Assembly (NCBI RefSeq): GCF_001514265.1
Contig: NZ_KQ948993.1
Location: forward strand, 124,001-188,000
Source of the DNA: Streptomyces resistomycificus
Lineage (GTDB): Bacteria; Actinomycetota; Actinomycetes; Streptomycetales; Streptomycetaceae
Direction: 5' to 3'
DNA: 64,000 nt
Each line of letters opens with the position of its first letter. Position 1 is the first letter of the stretch. Below the pieces are notes generated by a model. That model saw nothing but the letters and a program-made list of their open reading frames with translations. It was not told the origin of the DNA and did not search any database. This document shows positions 34,359-43,000 of the stretch, one piece after another. The position numbers and the translations under genes were made by a program.

Positions 34359-35600
34359 CTACTTGACGGCGTCCTGGGCCGCGGCGAGCGCGTCCTTCGG
34401 GGCCTCGGCCCCGCTGAGTGCGGACTGGACCGCCTTCCACAACTGCTCGGAGATCTTGGGGTACTTGGTGCCCAGGTCGTCACTGGTGCGCCCCCTGGCC
34501 GCCTTGACCGCCTCGACCCAGGGCTTCAGCTTGGGGTCGGCCGCGACCTGCTTGTCCTGGACCTCGGTCGTGGGAGCCACGTACGACAGGGTGGTGTCGG
34601 TGGCGTAGAGGTTCTCGGTGCTGGTCAGGCAGGACACCAGCTTCTGGGAGGTGGCGTAGCGGCCGGTGTCCCCCTGGACGGGGAGGGTGACGAACTCGCC
34701 GCCGGTCGGGGCCGCCGCGTTGCCCCCGCCGGAGGCGGGGATGGGCAGCACGCCGTAGTCGAAGCCGGCCTTCTCGGCGTTGGCCAGCTGCCAGGTGCCG
34801 TTCTCGGCGAAGGCGTACTCACCGCCGGCGAACTCCTGCCAGCTGGTGGTCTGGGTGTTGTTGATGACCGAGTTGGGGGCGTAACCCTTCTTGAGCCAGT
34901 CGCTCCACAGCGCCAGCGCCGACTCTCCCTGTGCGGAGTCGAGTTCGGTGAGCTCGGCGCCCGCACCCCAGAACCACGGCAGGAACTGGAAGCTGCCCTC
35001 CTCGGTGCCGATCGCGGAGAACGTGATGCCCTTCTTGCCGGCTTCCTTGACCTTCGCCAGCGCTGCCGTCAGCGACTTCCAGTCCTTGACCGAGGCGACG
35101 TCGACACCGGCCTCCTTCAGCACCTCCTTGTTGTAGTAGAGGGCGAGGGTGTTGGCGCCGACCGGGGTGCCGTAGGTCTTCCCGCCGGACTGGCCGGCCG
35201 CGAGCAGGTTCGGGTCCGCCTTCGAGGTGTCGAGCTTGTTGTCGTCGGTCGTGGTCAGGACGCCGGCCTCCGCCAGGGTCGACACCACCGGGTTGTCGAC
35301 GATGAGCACGTCCGGGGAGTTGTCCTGCTGCGCCGCCAGGAGCACCTTGTTCGTCAGGTCACTGGTGTCGAACGCGGTGCGCTTGACCTTGATGCCGGCC
35401 TCGCTGCCGCAGTCGTCCAGCAACTTCGCCCAGGCCGAGTCCTTGGCGAACTGCGGGTACGGGTCCCAGATGGTGAAGGTGCCACTGTCCTCGCCCTTCG
35501 CGGAGGAACTGCCGCCGGACGAGCAGGCGGTGGTGCCGGTGGCGAGGGCGACGACGGTCAGGGCAGCGGCGGTGAGACGTCGTCCGGGAGCTCTGTTCAT
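34359..35600 (-). CDS. Extracellular solute-binding lipoprotein of a CUT1 sugar importer
   Basis: The 413-aa protein begins with a hydrophobic signal ending in TTACSS (Cys26 is the likely lipidated residue, although the lipobox is imperfect). A typical binding-protein fold follows, with TFTIWDPYPQ, DVLIVDNPVV and FAENGTWQLAN. ATG at 35600 has AAGGACA just upstream. An open frame extends further left into a repetitive region and was not taken as coding. It delivers an oligosaccharide to the two permeases encoded next. Confidence 0.9.
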   Translation of the reverse strand: MNRAPGRRLTAAALTVVALATGTTACSSGGSSSAKGEDSGTFTIWDPYPQFAKDSAWAKLLDDCGSEAGIKVKRTAFDTSDLTNKVLLAAQQDNSPDVLIVDNPVVSTLAEAGVLTTTDDNKLDTSKADPNLLAAGQSGGKTYGTPVGANTLALYYNKEVLKEAGVDVASVKDWKSLTAALAKVKEAGKKGITFSAIGTEEGSFQFLPWFWGAGAELTELDSAQGESALALWSDWLKKGYAPNSVINNTQTTSWQEFAGGEYAFAENGTWQLANAEKAGFDYGVLPIPASGGGNAAAPTGGEFVTLPVQGDTGRYATSQKLVSCLTSTENLYATDTTLSYVAPTTEVQDKQVAADPKLKPWVEAVKAARGRTSDDLGTKYPKISEQLWKAVQSALSGAEAPKDALAAAQDAVK

Positions 35601-35894
35601 GGGATGTCCTTCGGGTCTCGGCACGTTTCTTGGCATGTTTTGGGCACGTCGGGCGCGCGCGGCACGTCCGGTGGGTGCGCGTCCGGTGGGTGCGGCACGT
35701 CTGGCGTGTGCGGCCTGTTCGGCGGGTGCGGCGCGTCCGGCCTGTTCGACACGTCCGGCGCGTCCGCCTGTTCGGCAGGTTCTCGGCAACGGCATGCCGA
35801 GGAAGCAGCCGGCGAAGCTCCGGCCTGGCACAGCCGGTGAAAAGGCGGCGGTCGAGCGGAGGTGCCGCCGAGGTGCGAGGAGTGGAGGGATCGG
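35601..35894. repeat. Degenerate GC-rich repeats between lacI-type gene and binding protein gene
   Basis: CGTCCGGTGGGTGCG occurs twice in direct contact (35665-35679 and 35680-35694). It is followed by degraded variants of GGCGCGTCCGG and CCTGTTCGG up to about 35785. No operator or good promoter was found, so the binding protein operon may be read through from the regulator gene. Slippage-prone repeats here could alter the leader length. Confidence 0.6.
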
Positions 35895-36935
35895 TCAGTC
35901 GTCGGAGCCGGAACGGAGGTCCGTGCCGGCGTGGGCGGGCCCGGTGCTGGCGCGCAGGGAGATGGGCGGCGCCAGCAGGTGGTGGCGGGGCGTCGCGTCG
36001 GGGTGGTCGAGCCGCTCGACGAGCAGTTCGACGGCCAGGCGCCCCATCTGCTCGGCCGGCACGTCGGCCGCGGTGAGCTGCGGGGTCACCGTCTCGGCCC
36101 ACCGGCCGGCCACCACCCCGGTGACGGAGAAGTCGCGCGGTACATGGCGGCCCGCCACGGACAGGCCCCGGTACAGACCGCCCAGGGCGGCCTCGTTCAG
36201 GGTGACCAGTGCCGTGGTGGCCGGGTCGTCGTGCAGGATCCGCTCCAGGCAGGTCTGACCGGAGGGGGCGTCGTCGCCGCAGCAGTACGTGCGTGTGGTG
36301 AGCCCGCGCTCGGCCGCCGCCTTGGTGAAGCCGTCGAGGCCGCGGTGCGCCGACTCGTAGCCGGCCCGCAGCAGGTGTTCGGGCCGGTTGACGAAGGCGA
36401 TCCGGCGATGGCCCAGGTCGGCGAGGTGGTGGACGCACGCCGCCACCAGCGCGGTGTGATCCAGCCCGACCCACCAGTCACCGTCCGAGCTCGCGGTACG
36501 GCCGATGCAGACGGCGGGGAAGTTCGCCTCGCCCAGGTGGTCGACCCGGTCGTCCTGGAGCCTGATCTCCATCAGGATCGCGCCGTCGACCCGCCGCTCG
36601 GCCAGCAGCCGCTGGAACGAGCGGTCGCTGTCCACACCGCTCGGGGACAGCAGCACGTCGTAGTCGTAGGCTGCCGCGGCCTCCACCACGCTGCCGATGA
36701 AGTCGAGCTGCATGCCGGTGTAGTGGTTGCCGGCCGGCGGGAAGACCAGGCCGATCGTGCTGGTCCGGCCGTTGGCCAAAGCCCGTGCGCTCGCGTTGGG
36801 CCGGTAGCCCAGTTCGTCGATGACCTGCTGGATCTTGCGCCGGGTCTCCTCCGACACCGAGCGCTTGCCGCTCAGGGCGTAGGACACGGTGCTCCGCGAG
36901 ACACCGGCCCGCTTGGCGATCTCCCCGATGTTCAC
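35895..36935 (-). CDS. LacI-family transcriptional regulator
   Basis: The 346-aa regulator begins NIGEIAKRAGVSRSTVSYALSGKRSVS, a clear LacI HTH, followed by the hinge RPNASARALANGRT and an effector-binding domain with about eight Trp/Tyr-rich segments. GTG at 36935 has AAGGAG about 4-5 nt upstream; an earlier ATG at 36965 would place coding sequence over an operator, so the GTG was preferred. Four CGAACCGGTTCG sites lie upstream, two of them just before its own start. It probably represses itself, the importer operon and the divergent secreted hydrolase. Confidence 0.93.
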   Translation of the reverse strand: MNIGEIAKRAGVSRSTVSYALSGKRSVSEETRRKIQQVIDELGYRPNASARALANGRTSTIGLVFPPAGNHYTGMQLDFIGSVVEAAAAYDYDVLLSPSGVDSDRSFQRLLAERRVDGAILMEIRLQDDRVDHLGEANFPAVCIGRTASSDGDWWVGLDHTALVAACVHHLADLGHRRIAFVNRPEHLLRAGYESAHRGLDGFTKAAAERGLTTRTYCCGDDAPSGQTCLERILHDDPATTALVTLNEAALGGLYRGLSVAGRHVPRDFSVTGVVAGRWAETVTPQLTAADVPAEQMGRLAVELLVERLDHPDATPRHHLLAPPISLRASTGPAHAGTDLRSGSDD

Positions 36936-36947
36936 GGCGCTCCTTCG

Positions 36948-37212
36948 TCGAACCGGTTCGAACACGAGCCGGTCTGTCGAACCGGTTCGCTTGGAGGGAA
37001 GTTAGGAGCGGTTCACGGTGACTGTCAATGGCTTGCGCACACTTCCCGAAAGCCGACGGGGAATCCGTGTCGAGGGTATTGCTGGCCCTTTTGCGGCGGT
37101 GCTAGCTTCCGGCGAACCGGTTCGACACAGCCGTATCGAGCCCCGACGGCATCCATGGACGGGCCCCCGGACACAAGACCGACCCCGCTCGACATGGATC
37201 GAACCGGTTCGA
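36948..37212. promoter_or_regulatory. Four CGAACCGGTTCG operators in the divergent promoter region
   Basis: The 12-bp palindrome CGAACCGGTTCG occurs four times: 36949-36960, 36978-36989, 37113-37124 and 37200-37211. It is extended to TCGAACCGGTTCGA at the first and last. The two left sites lie just upstream of the lacI-type gene; the two right sites precede the secreted glycosidase. This is a strong candidate for direct control by the adjacent LacI regulator. The rest of the 308-bp region holds no gene. Confidence 0.88.
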
Positions 37213-37243
37213 GTCAGGGGCGGATCACCCCACGGAGACCTCA

Positions 37244-39943
37244 GTGCGACGCACCCGCAGCAGAACCAGAGCCGCCGCCGGCGCCACCGCCGTAACGGCC
37301 CTGGCCGCCCTCCTCGCGCTGCCTTCCGCCGGAACGGCCGGCGCGGCGGAACCGGAGCGGCTCACCATCGACCTGGCCACCGACACCGGCGCCTTCCACG
37401 GCGGCGCCTCAGGCTCGCTGTACGGCGTCTACGGCGACGGCGTGCCCAGCCGCAACGTCCTCGAAGGCATGCACGTCCGGACCGTGTCCACCAAGGCCCA
37501 GGACGGTCCCCAGCACCCGGGCGCGGACGCCCTGGAGATGCTGCCGCCGTTCGTGGACTCCGGCGGCGAGGACGTCTACATCTACATGACCGACATCTAC
37601 CGCGGCTTCCCGTACCAGTGGCCGGGCGCCGACGGTCCGGCGCGGCTCGCGGACTTCAAGGAGAAGATCAGGAAGCAGGTCCGGCAGGTCCTGAGCATGG
37701 ACGACGCGTACCAGGACCACGTCGTCTACGTCCCCTTCAACGAACCCGAAGGGAACATGTTCGGCACCGGCGAGTGGAGCTACAACAGGGTCTCCTGGCT
37801 GAACGACCCGCAGCACTACTTCGCGGCCTGGAAGGACGTCTACCACCTCATCAAGGGCCTCGACCCCGACGCCCGCATCGCAGGACCCAACACCAGCGTC
37901 CTGTACAACCAGGTCAAGGGCTTCCTGCAGTACGCCAAGGCCAACGACGTGGTGCCGGACGTGATGAGCTGGCACGAGCTGTCCAGCCCCGCCGCCGTCC
38001 GCACCAACGTGGCGAAGTACCGGCAGATGGAGAAGGACGTCGGCGTCGGCCCGCTGCCGATCAACGTCAACGAGTACGGCCACAACTTCCACCTCTCCGT
38101 GCCCGGGCAGGTCGTGCAGTGGGTCTCCGCCATCGAGGAGTCCAAGATCGACGCCGATCTGGCGTACTGGAACATCGACGGCAACCTGAACGACTCGGCC
38201 GTCGAGGCCAACAAGGGCAACGGCCAGTGGTGGCTGTTCAACGCCTACGGCCAGATGTCCGGCCACACGGTCGAGGTGACCGCCCCGCACCCCAACCAGC
38301 AGTACACCCTCCAGGGCGTCGCCACCCTCGACGAGGACAAGAAGCAGTCCCGGGCGATCTTCGGAGGCAAGAGCGGCGACGCCGACGTCGTCTTCGAGAA
38401 CATCGATCCGAAGCTGTTCGGCACGACCGTGCACGCCACCGTGCAGGAGATCCCCTGGACCGGCCAGGTCGGCGACTCCGCCCAGCCACGGCGACTGGCC
38501 GACCAGGAGCTCACCGTCGGTGCGGGCGGCACCGTCACCCTCCCCATGACCGGCATGAACGAGATGTCGGCCTACCAGGTCATCCTCGCGCCCGGCGGCA
38601 ACGGCGGTGTACCGGCCGAACCCTCCGTGAGCTGGCGACGGACGTACGAGGCGGAGAACGCCACCTACACCGGCGGCGGCTACTCCCGCAACGGCCCGGA
38701 GGGATCGCCCTCCCAGGTCGGCAAGTTCGCGACCTCGGGCGGCTACAACGTGGGCGGTCTGCGCACCGGCTCAGACGGAGTGCTGTCCTTCGACGTGGAC
38801 GTGCCCCGGGACGGCACGTACGACCTGAGCGTCTTCGCCAACTCCTACAACCTGTACGAAATGGTGAAGCAGCAGGGTCCCACCAACGTCTTCCTGCGCG
38901 TCGACGGCAAGGACCCCCAGGAGCTGCGGCTGCCGCTGGGCTACAAGTGGGTCGTCTGGGGCCACACCGACACCACGGTGAAGCTGACCGCGGGCAGGCA
39001 CCGCATCACGCTCGCCGCGAAGGACGCCGATCTGGGGGTCACCAAGGGTGACGCCATCGTCGACAAGGTCGACCTGTCACTGCGGGACGCCGACGTGACC
39101 GCGCCGGCCCTCTACGAGGCCGAGTACGCCACCCTCTCCGGGACCGGGCCGGGTTACACCTACCCCGGCGCCTCCGGCCCCGGCGCCGTACCGCTGGCCA
39201 AGGGTGACTCCGCGACCTTCTGGGTCTACTCCCCCGCCGACGGTGAATCGACCGTGTCCGTCGACCACTTGGGCGGCGGTGGCGCGAGCCTCGCCCTCAA
39301 CGGCGAGAAGCTCGACGTGTCCCAGGTCGGCGGCGCCAGGAAGGGCACCGACCGTGTCCGGATGTTCCTGTCCGGCGGCATCAACAAGATCACCGTCACC
39401 GGCGCCACCCGCGAACTGGGCCTGGACCGGCTGCGGGTGACCCCGACCAGCGGCACCCTGACGACCAAGGTGTACCAGGCGGAGGCCGGCACCGTGACCG
39501 GCGCCGCCAAGGTGACCGACGCCTACACCTTCGCTTCCGGCGGCAAGGCGGTCACCGGCATCGGCGACGGCAAGGCCAACGCCCTCAGCGTCGACGTCGT
39601 CGCCTCGAAGGCCGGGCGGCACGCGGTGACCATCCGCTACTCCAACGCCGAACAGGCGCCCGCCACCCACTACAACCCCGACCCGATCGCCCGCCACGCC
39701 GACCTCTCGGTGAACGGCGGACCGGCCCGCCGGGTGCTGTTCCCGACCACCTTCCACTTCAACAACTTCTGGGAGCTCACCGTCCCGACGACACTGAAGA
39801 AGGGCACCAACCGGCTCACCTTCACGGCGGACGAGCTGCCCGACTTCGACGGCGACACCTACAACCAGTACGACCAGCGCTCCCCGTACGCCCCGGTCGT
39901 CGACCGCGTCGCCGTCACCCCCTTGGCGACGAAGCAGCCCTGA
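37244..39943 (+). CDS. Secreted clan GH-A glycosidase with three CBM-like modules
   Basis: The 899-aa protein has an Ala/Leu-rich signal peptide of about 35 residues. The catalytic domain (residues about 40-450) has VPFNEPEGN with a likely acid/base Glu167 and INVNEYGHN with a likely nucleophile Glu277, typical of clan GH-A. Three beta-sandwich modules starting near residues 465, 620 and 745 (TYEAENATYTGG, LYEAEYATLSG, VYQAEAGTVTG) resemble CBM35/CBM6. The exact GH family is unclear; GH39-like or a related family is possible. The GTG start is preceded by CGGAGA. Two LacI operators lie upstream, so it belongs to the regulon of the facing importer operon. Confidence 0.85.
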   Translation: MRRTRSRTRAAAGATAVTALAALLALPSAGTAGAAEPERLTIDLATDTGAFHGGASGSLYGVYGDGVPSRNVLEGMHVRTVSTKAQDGPQHPGADALEMLPPFVDSGGEDVYIYMTDIYRGFPYQWPGADGPARLADFKEKIRKQVRQVLSMDDAYQDHVVYVPFNEPEGNMFGTGEWSYNRVSWLNDPQHYFAAWKDVYHLIKGLDPDARIAGPNTSVLYNQVKGFLQYAKANDVVPDVMSWHELSSPAAVRTNVAKYRQMEKDVGVGPLPINVNEYGHNFHLSVPGQVVQWVSAIEESKIDADLAYWNIDGNLNDSAVEANKGNGQWWLFNAYGQMSGHTVEVTAPHPNQQYTLQGVATLDEDKKQSRAIFGGKSGDADVVFENIDPKLFGTTVHATVQEIPWTGQVGDSAQPRRLADQELTVGAGGTVTLPMTGMNEMSAYQVILAPGGNGGVPAEPSVSWRRTYEAENATYTGGGYSRNGPEGSPSQVGKFATSGGYNVGGLRTGSDGVLSFDVDVPRDGTYDLSVFANSYNLYEMVKQQGPTNVFLRVDGKDPQELRLPLGYKWVVWGHTDTTVKLTAGRHRITLAAKDADLGVTKGDAIVDKVDLSLRDADVTAPALYEAEYATLSGTGPGYTYPGASGPGAVPLAKGDSATFWVYSPADGESTVSVDHLGGGGASLALNGEKLDVSQVGGARKGTDRVRMFLSGGINKITVTGATRELGLDRLRVTPTSGTLTTKVYQAEAGTVTGAAKVTDAYTFASGGKAVTGIGDGKANALSVDVVASKAGRHAVTIRYSNAEQAPATHYNPDPIARHADLSVNGGPARRVLFPTTFHFNNFWELTVPTTLKKGTNRLTFTADELPDFDGDTYNQYDQRSPYAPVVDRVAVTPLATKQP

Positions 39944-39966
39944 CGGCCCGACCCGGTCCGCCTCGA

Positions 39967-40010
39967 CACCGAGCCGCAGGGTCAGGGTGCACACCCGCCT
40001 CGGCTCGGTG
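39967..40010. terminator. Nested hairpin between convergent genes
   Basis: CACCGAGCCG (39967-39976) pairs with CGGCTCGGTG (40001-40010). The loop contains a second palindrome, GGGTG-CA-CACCC. Placed between the ends of the secreted glycosidase and the leftward 2006-aa gene, it can serve as a bidirectional terminator. Confidence 0.75.
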
Positions 40011-40018
40011 ACGGCGAC

Positions 40019-40045
40019 GGCAGCGGCAGCGGCAGCGGCAGCGGC
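40019..40045. repeat. Tandem GGCAGC hexamer array
   Basis: Four perfect copies of GGCAGC plus a half copy lie just after the hairpin at 39967-40010 and 40 bp before the end of the next leftward gene. The array is non-coding. Confidence 0.85.
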
Positions 40046-40085
40046 GAGTCTCAGAGGCCGCCGCGGCGCAGCGGCCGTACCGTCG

Positions 40086-43000
40086 TCACGGCCACGGTTC
40101 CGTGGGCCGCACCGTGTCGAAGGCGAGCCCGCTCGAGCTCTCCCCCGTGCCGGGGGCCTTCTCCCGGCGTACCCAGCTGTGCCAGGAACCGTCGAACCAG
40201 CGGGCCAGCACCGGGCGGCGGGTGACGTAGGCGCCGTCGCGCGGCACCTCCTCCTCGTGCACCCACAGCCGGGGCGTGATCAGGCGGCCTTCGGGACGTG
40301 AGTCGAGGCCGGGAGCGGTGAGGTCGGCCAGCCGGAAGCGGATCTCTGCCGTGCGGACCGCCTCCGGGACGAGCGGGAACCAGTAGTCCGGCACGATGGT
40401 CTGCACCGCGTACGCGGGCAGCTCGCCCGGCACGATCGGCTCGGCCTGTGCGCTGCGTGCCCAGCGGTCCCGGCGGTCGACGGGCTCCCCCCGGCCGTCG
40501 GTGTAGTGGTGCTGAACCGCCCATGCCAGGTTGGCGAGTTCGTCGCGGGCCAGCACCACGCGCTCCAGCGGCTGCCCCGCCTGACCGCGTTCGGTGGGCA
40601 GCATCAGCAGCCCGGACGCCGCCGGATGGTCCGGGTCCGGACTGTCCAGGGTGAACATCGACCAGGCCGGGTCGTCCTGGCCCGCGCGGCGGACCAGGTG
40701 ATGGCGGCCGAAGACGTCGCGTACCAGGAGCCGGTCCAGGACGGTCAGCGACGCGGTGGGCACCTCCAGCGGCACCAGGAACCAGTCGTTGCCGAAGACC
40801 GTCGCGAACGAGATCAGCAGCAGTCGGCCGGTGTCGAGGGTGGACACGTCCGCCGCCCCGAGGTCGACTCGCGCGTCCTCCATCTCCCAGAACCGGTCGG
40901 CCGGCAGCCCGCCGTAGCGCACGGTCGACGGCAGGCCTTCCTCGCTGAACGGGACGGCCGGCCCCTGGGGTGCCGCCTCGCTGTCGGGGTCGGGGTGCAC
41001 GTCCAGGCTGTACCAGTCCAGCCCGTCGCCCTGGTACTCCTGGGCGCGCAGCACCGTCCCGCCGGTGGACACCTCGGCGGCGTACTCGAACCGGTGCGGG
41101 TCGAAGCAGTCCGGCCCGCGCTCGGCGAGCTGTCCGGCCCACCAGCTCCGCCACCGGGCGGCCACCTCGCCGACCCTCGGGTCCGGTCCGCTGTCGAAGG
41201 TGCCCGCGTCCAGCGCCGCCGTCACCGACTCCGCGTCCGGCATCCGGCCGTCGAGCAGCCCGACCAGGCTCGTGTCGGGCCGGCCGTCCTGGAGCCGGTG
41301 GGGAGCCAGTGCCGTGAGGGCCGCTCCGAGCACTCCGGCGTCGTCGCACATGCGCAGCAGTGCGGCGCCGCCCTCGGCACGCAGTCGCTCGTCGACGAGG
41401 ACGGGCTCGTCCTCGACATGGCCGTCCAGCGGTCCGAGGCGTGGATCGTAGGGCACCCACTCCTGGGCGCCGGCCGACCGCCAGGCGTCGATGGGCGCGC
41501 TGCTGCCGGTCATCCGTACCACGGCCGGGGAACCGGCGTCCTGGGCGGCGAACTCCCCGAACTGCCACTGCCGGGTGAGCAGCCACAGCGGGTCGTGCAC
41601 CCGGGCGGCCAGTCCGGATTCGACCTCGTCGGTGCGGTGGTTGGGCTCCAGCCGGAAGGGGCCGTCGGGGTCGGTGTTCGGCCGGCGCGTCTCGAGCCTG
41701 GCCAGGGCCCTGCCGGTCGCGTTGTGCTGGGAGATACGGATGGCGGGGACCAGGTCGTCCAGCATCGGCAGGTCGGCGCGGTCGACGGCGCGCAGCTTGG
41801 CCAGTTCCAGCGTCTCGCGCAGTACCTGGACCAGGCCGTCGGAGGTCCAGCCGCGTTCGAGGTTCGGGGGCACCGCGATGAGCACGTTGTGCGGGGCCTT
41901 GGCGTCGGGACGGTCGTAGTGGAAGGCGACGCCGGTCAGTTCGGTCTGCGGCGCGGCCCCGGCGGGCGTGGTGGGGGTGGGGGGCGGCGGCTGGTCGGAG
42001 CCGGGCAGCAGTTCGATCCACTCGTCGAGCACGACTCCGGTGACGGCGGCGCCGGGCGGGGTGTCGGCCGGTGCGTGCCAGACCAGGTGGGTGGTGGCGG
42101 GCGGGCGCTGCCCGGCCGGGAAGGTGCCGCCGATCCATGCGTCGGCTTCGGTCGTCGGATGCTGTGCCGCACACAGCCGTTCGGACCGCTCGGCCCGGGT
42201 TCCGGCCAGCAGCAGGGTCTCGTGCAGGGTGCGCACCATCGGTCGTACGGCCGCGTTGCGCCGCAGCCAGTCCTCGACGTCGGCGCCGGGCAGACCGCCG
42301 CGGCCGGCCGGTGGCGGTGTCGTGGCGGTGAGCGCGGGCAGGAGCGGGACGTCCGCGCCGAGCACCTCGGTCAGCGCCGTCCTGGCCCGGGAGAGCCAGG
42401 ACTCGACCGAGTCCGGCGTGACCTGCTCCGCGGCCAGTTCGCGCAGCTTGGCCTCGGCGGGGTGTCCGGCGACCAGGGGGCTCGCGGCGAAGGCGGCGAG
42501 CCGTGTCCGCAGTCCGGTCGTGTCGACCGCGCGGCCGGCCGGGTCTTCGGGCAGGTGGGGCGGCAGCAGCGGTTGGGCGGTGGACAGCAGCGCCCGGATC
42601 CGGACCGCGCGACCGCGCAGTCCGCTCCAGCCGGGGCCGTCGAAGGTGACCGGCGTGTCCGGCGTGACCCCCATGGCGTTCTGGACCGCGCGGCGCAGTC
42701 CGGCCGGTTCGACGGCGGCCGCGTCCAGTACGGTGCGCAGCGCGCCCGACCCCAGGCGGTCGGCGGTGAGTTCGAACGGGCTGGTGTCGTCCTGCCCGTC
42801 GCCGGCCGCGGGCCTGCCCAGCACCCCGGTCAGCGTCCAGCCCGCCGCGGGGCCCAGCAGATGGGCGGCCCAGGCCTCCAGCGCGGGTTGCAGCGCGGCG
42901 ACCGGATCGGCGGGCCAGCCGGTGGGGGAAGCGGGTTCGGCCGGCAGCAGCGCGCCGACCCGGTGGGTCAGTGCGCGGGCTCGGTGCGGGGTACGCAGCA

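Noticed and set aside
35601..35831. Upstream extension of the sugar-binding protein frame
   Set aside because: It would encode a repetitive Arg/Ala/Thr stretch before the signal peptide, and the ATG at 35600 has a good ribosome binding site.
36936..36965. Earlier ATG start for the second LacI regulator
   Set aside because: The extension would translate an operator (36949-36960), while the GTG at 36935 has AAGGAG upstream and begins right at the HTH.
37018..39051. Second long plus-strand frame over the secreted glycosidase
   Set aside because: It is Arg-rich and lacks any domain, whereas the frame starting at 37244 has a signal peptide and catalytic motifs.
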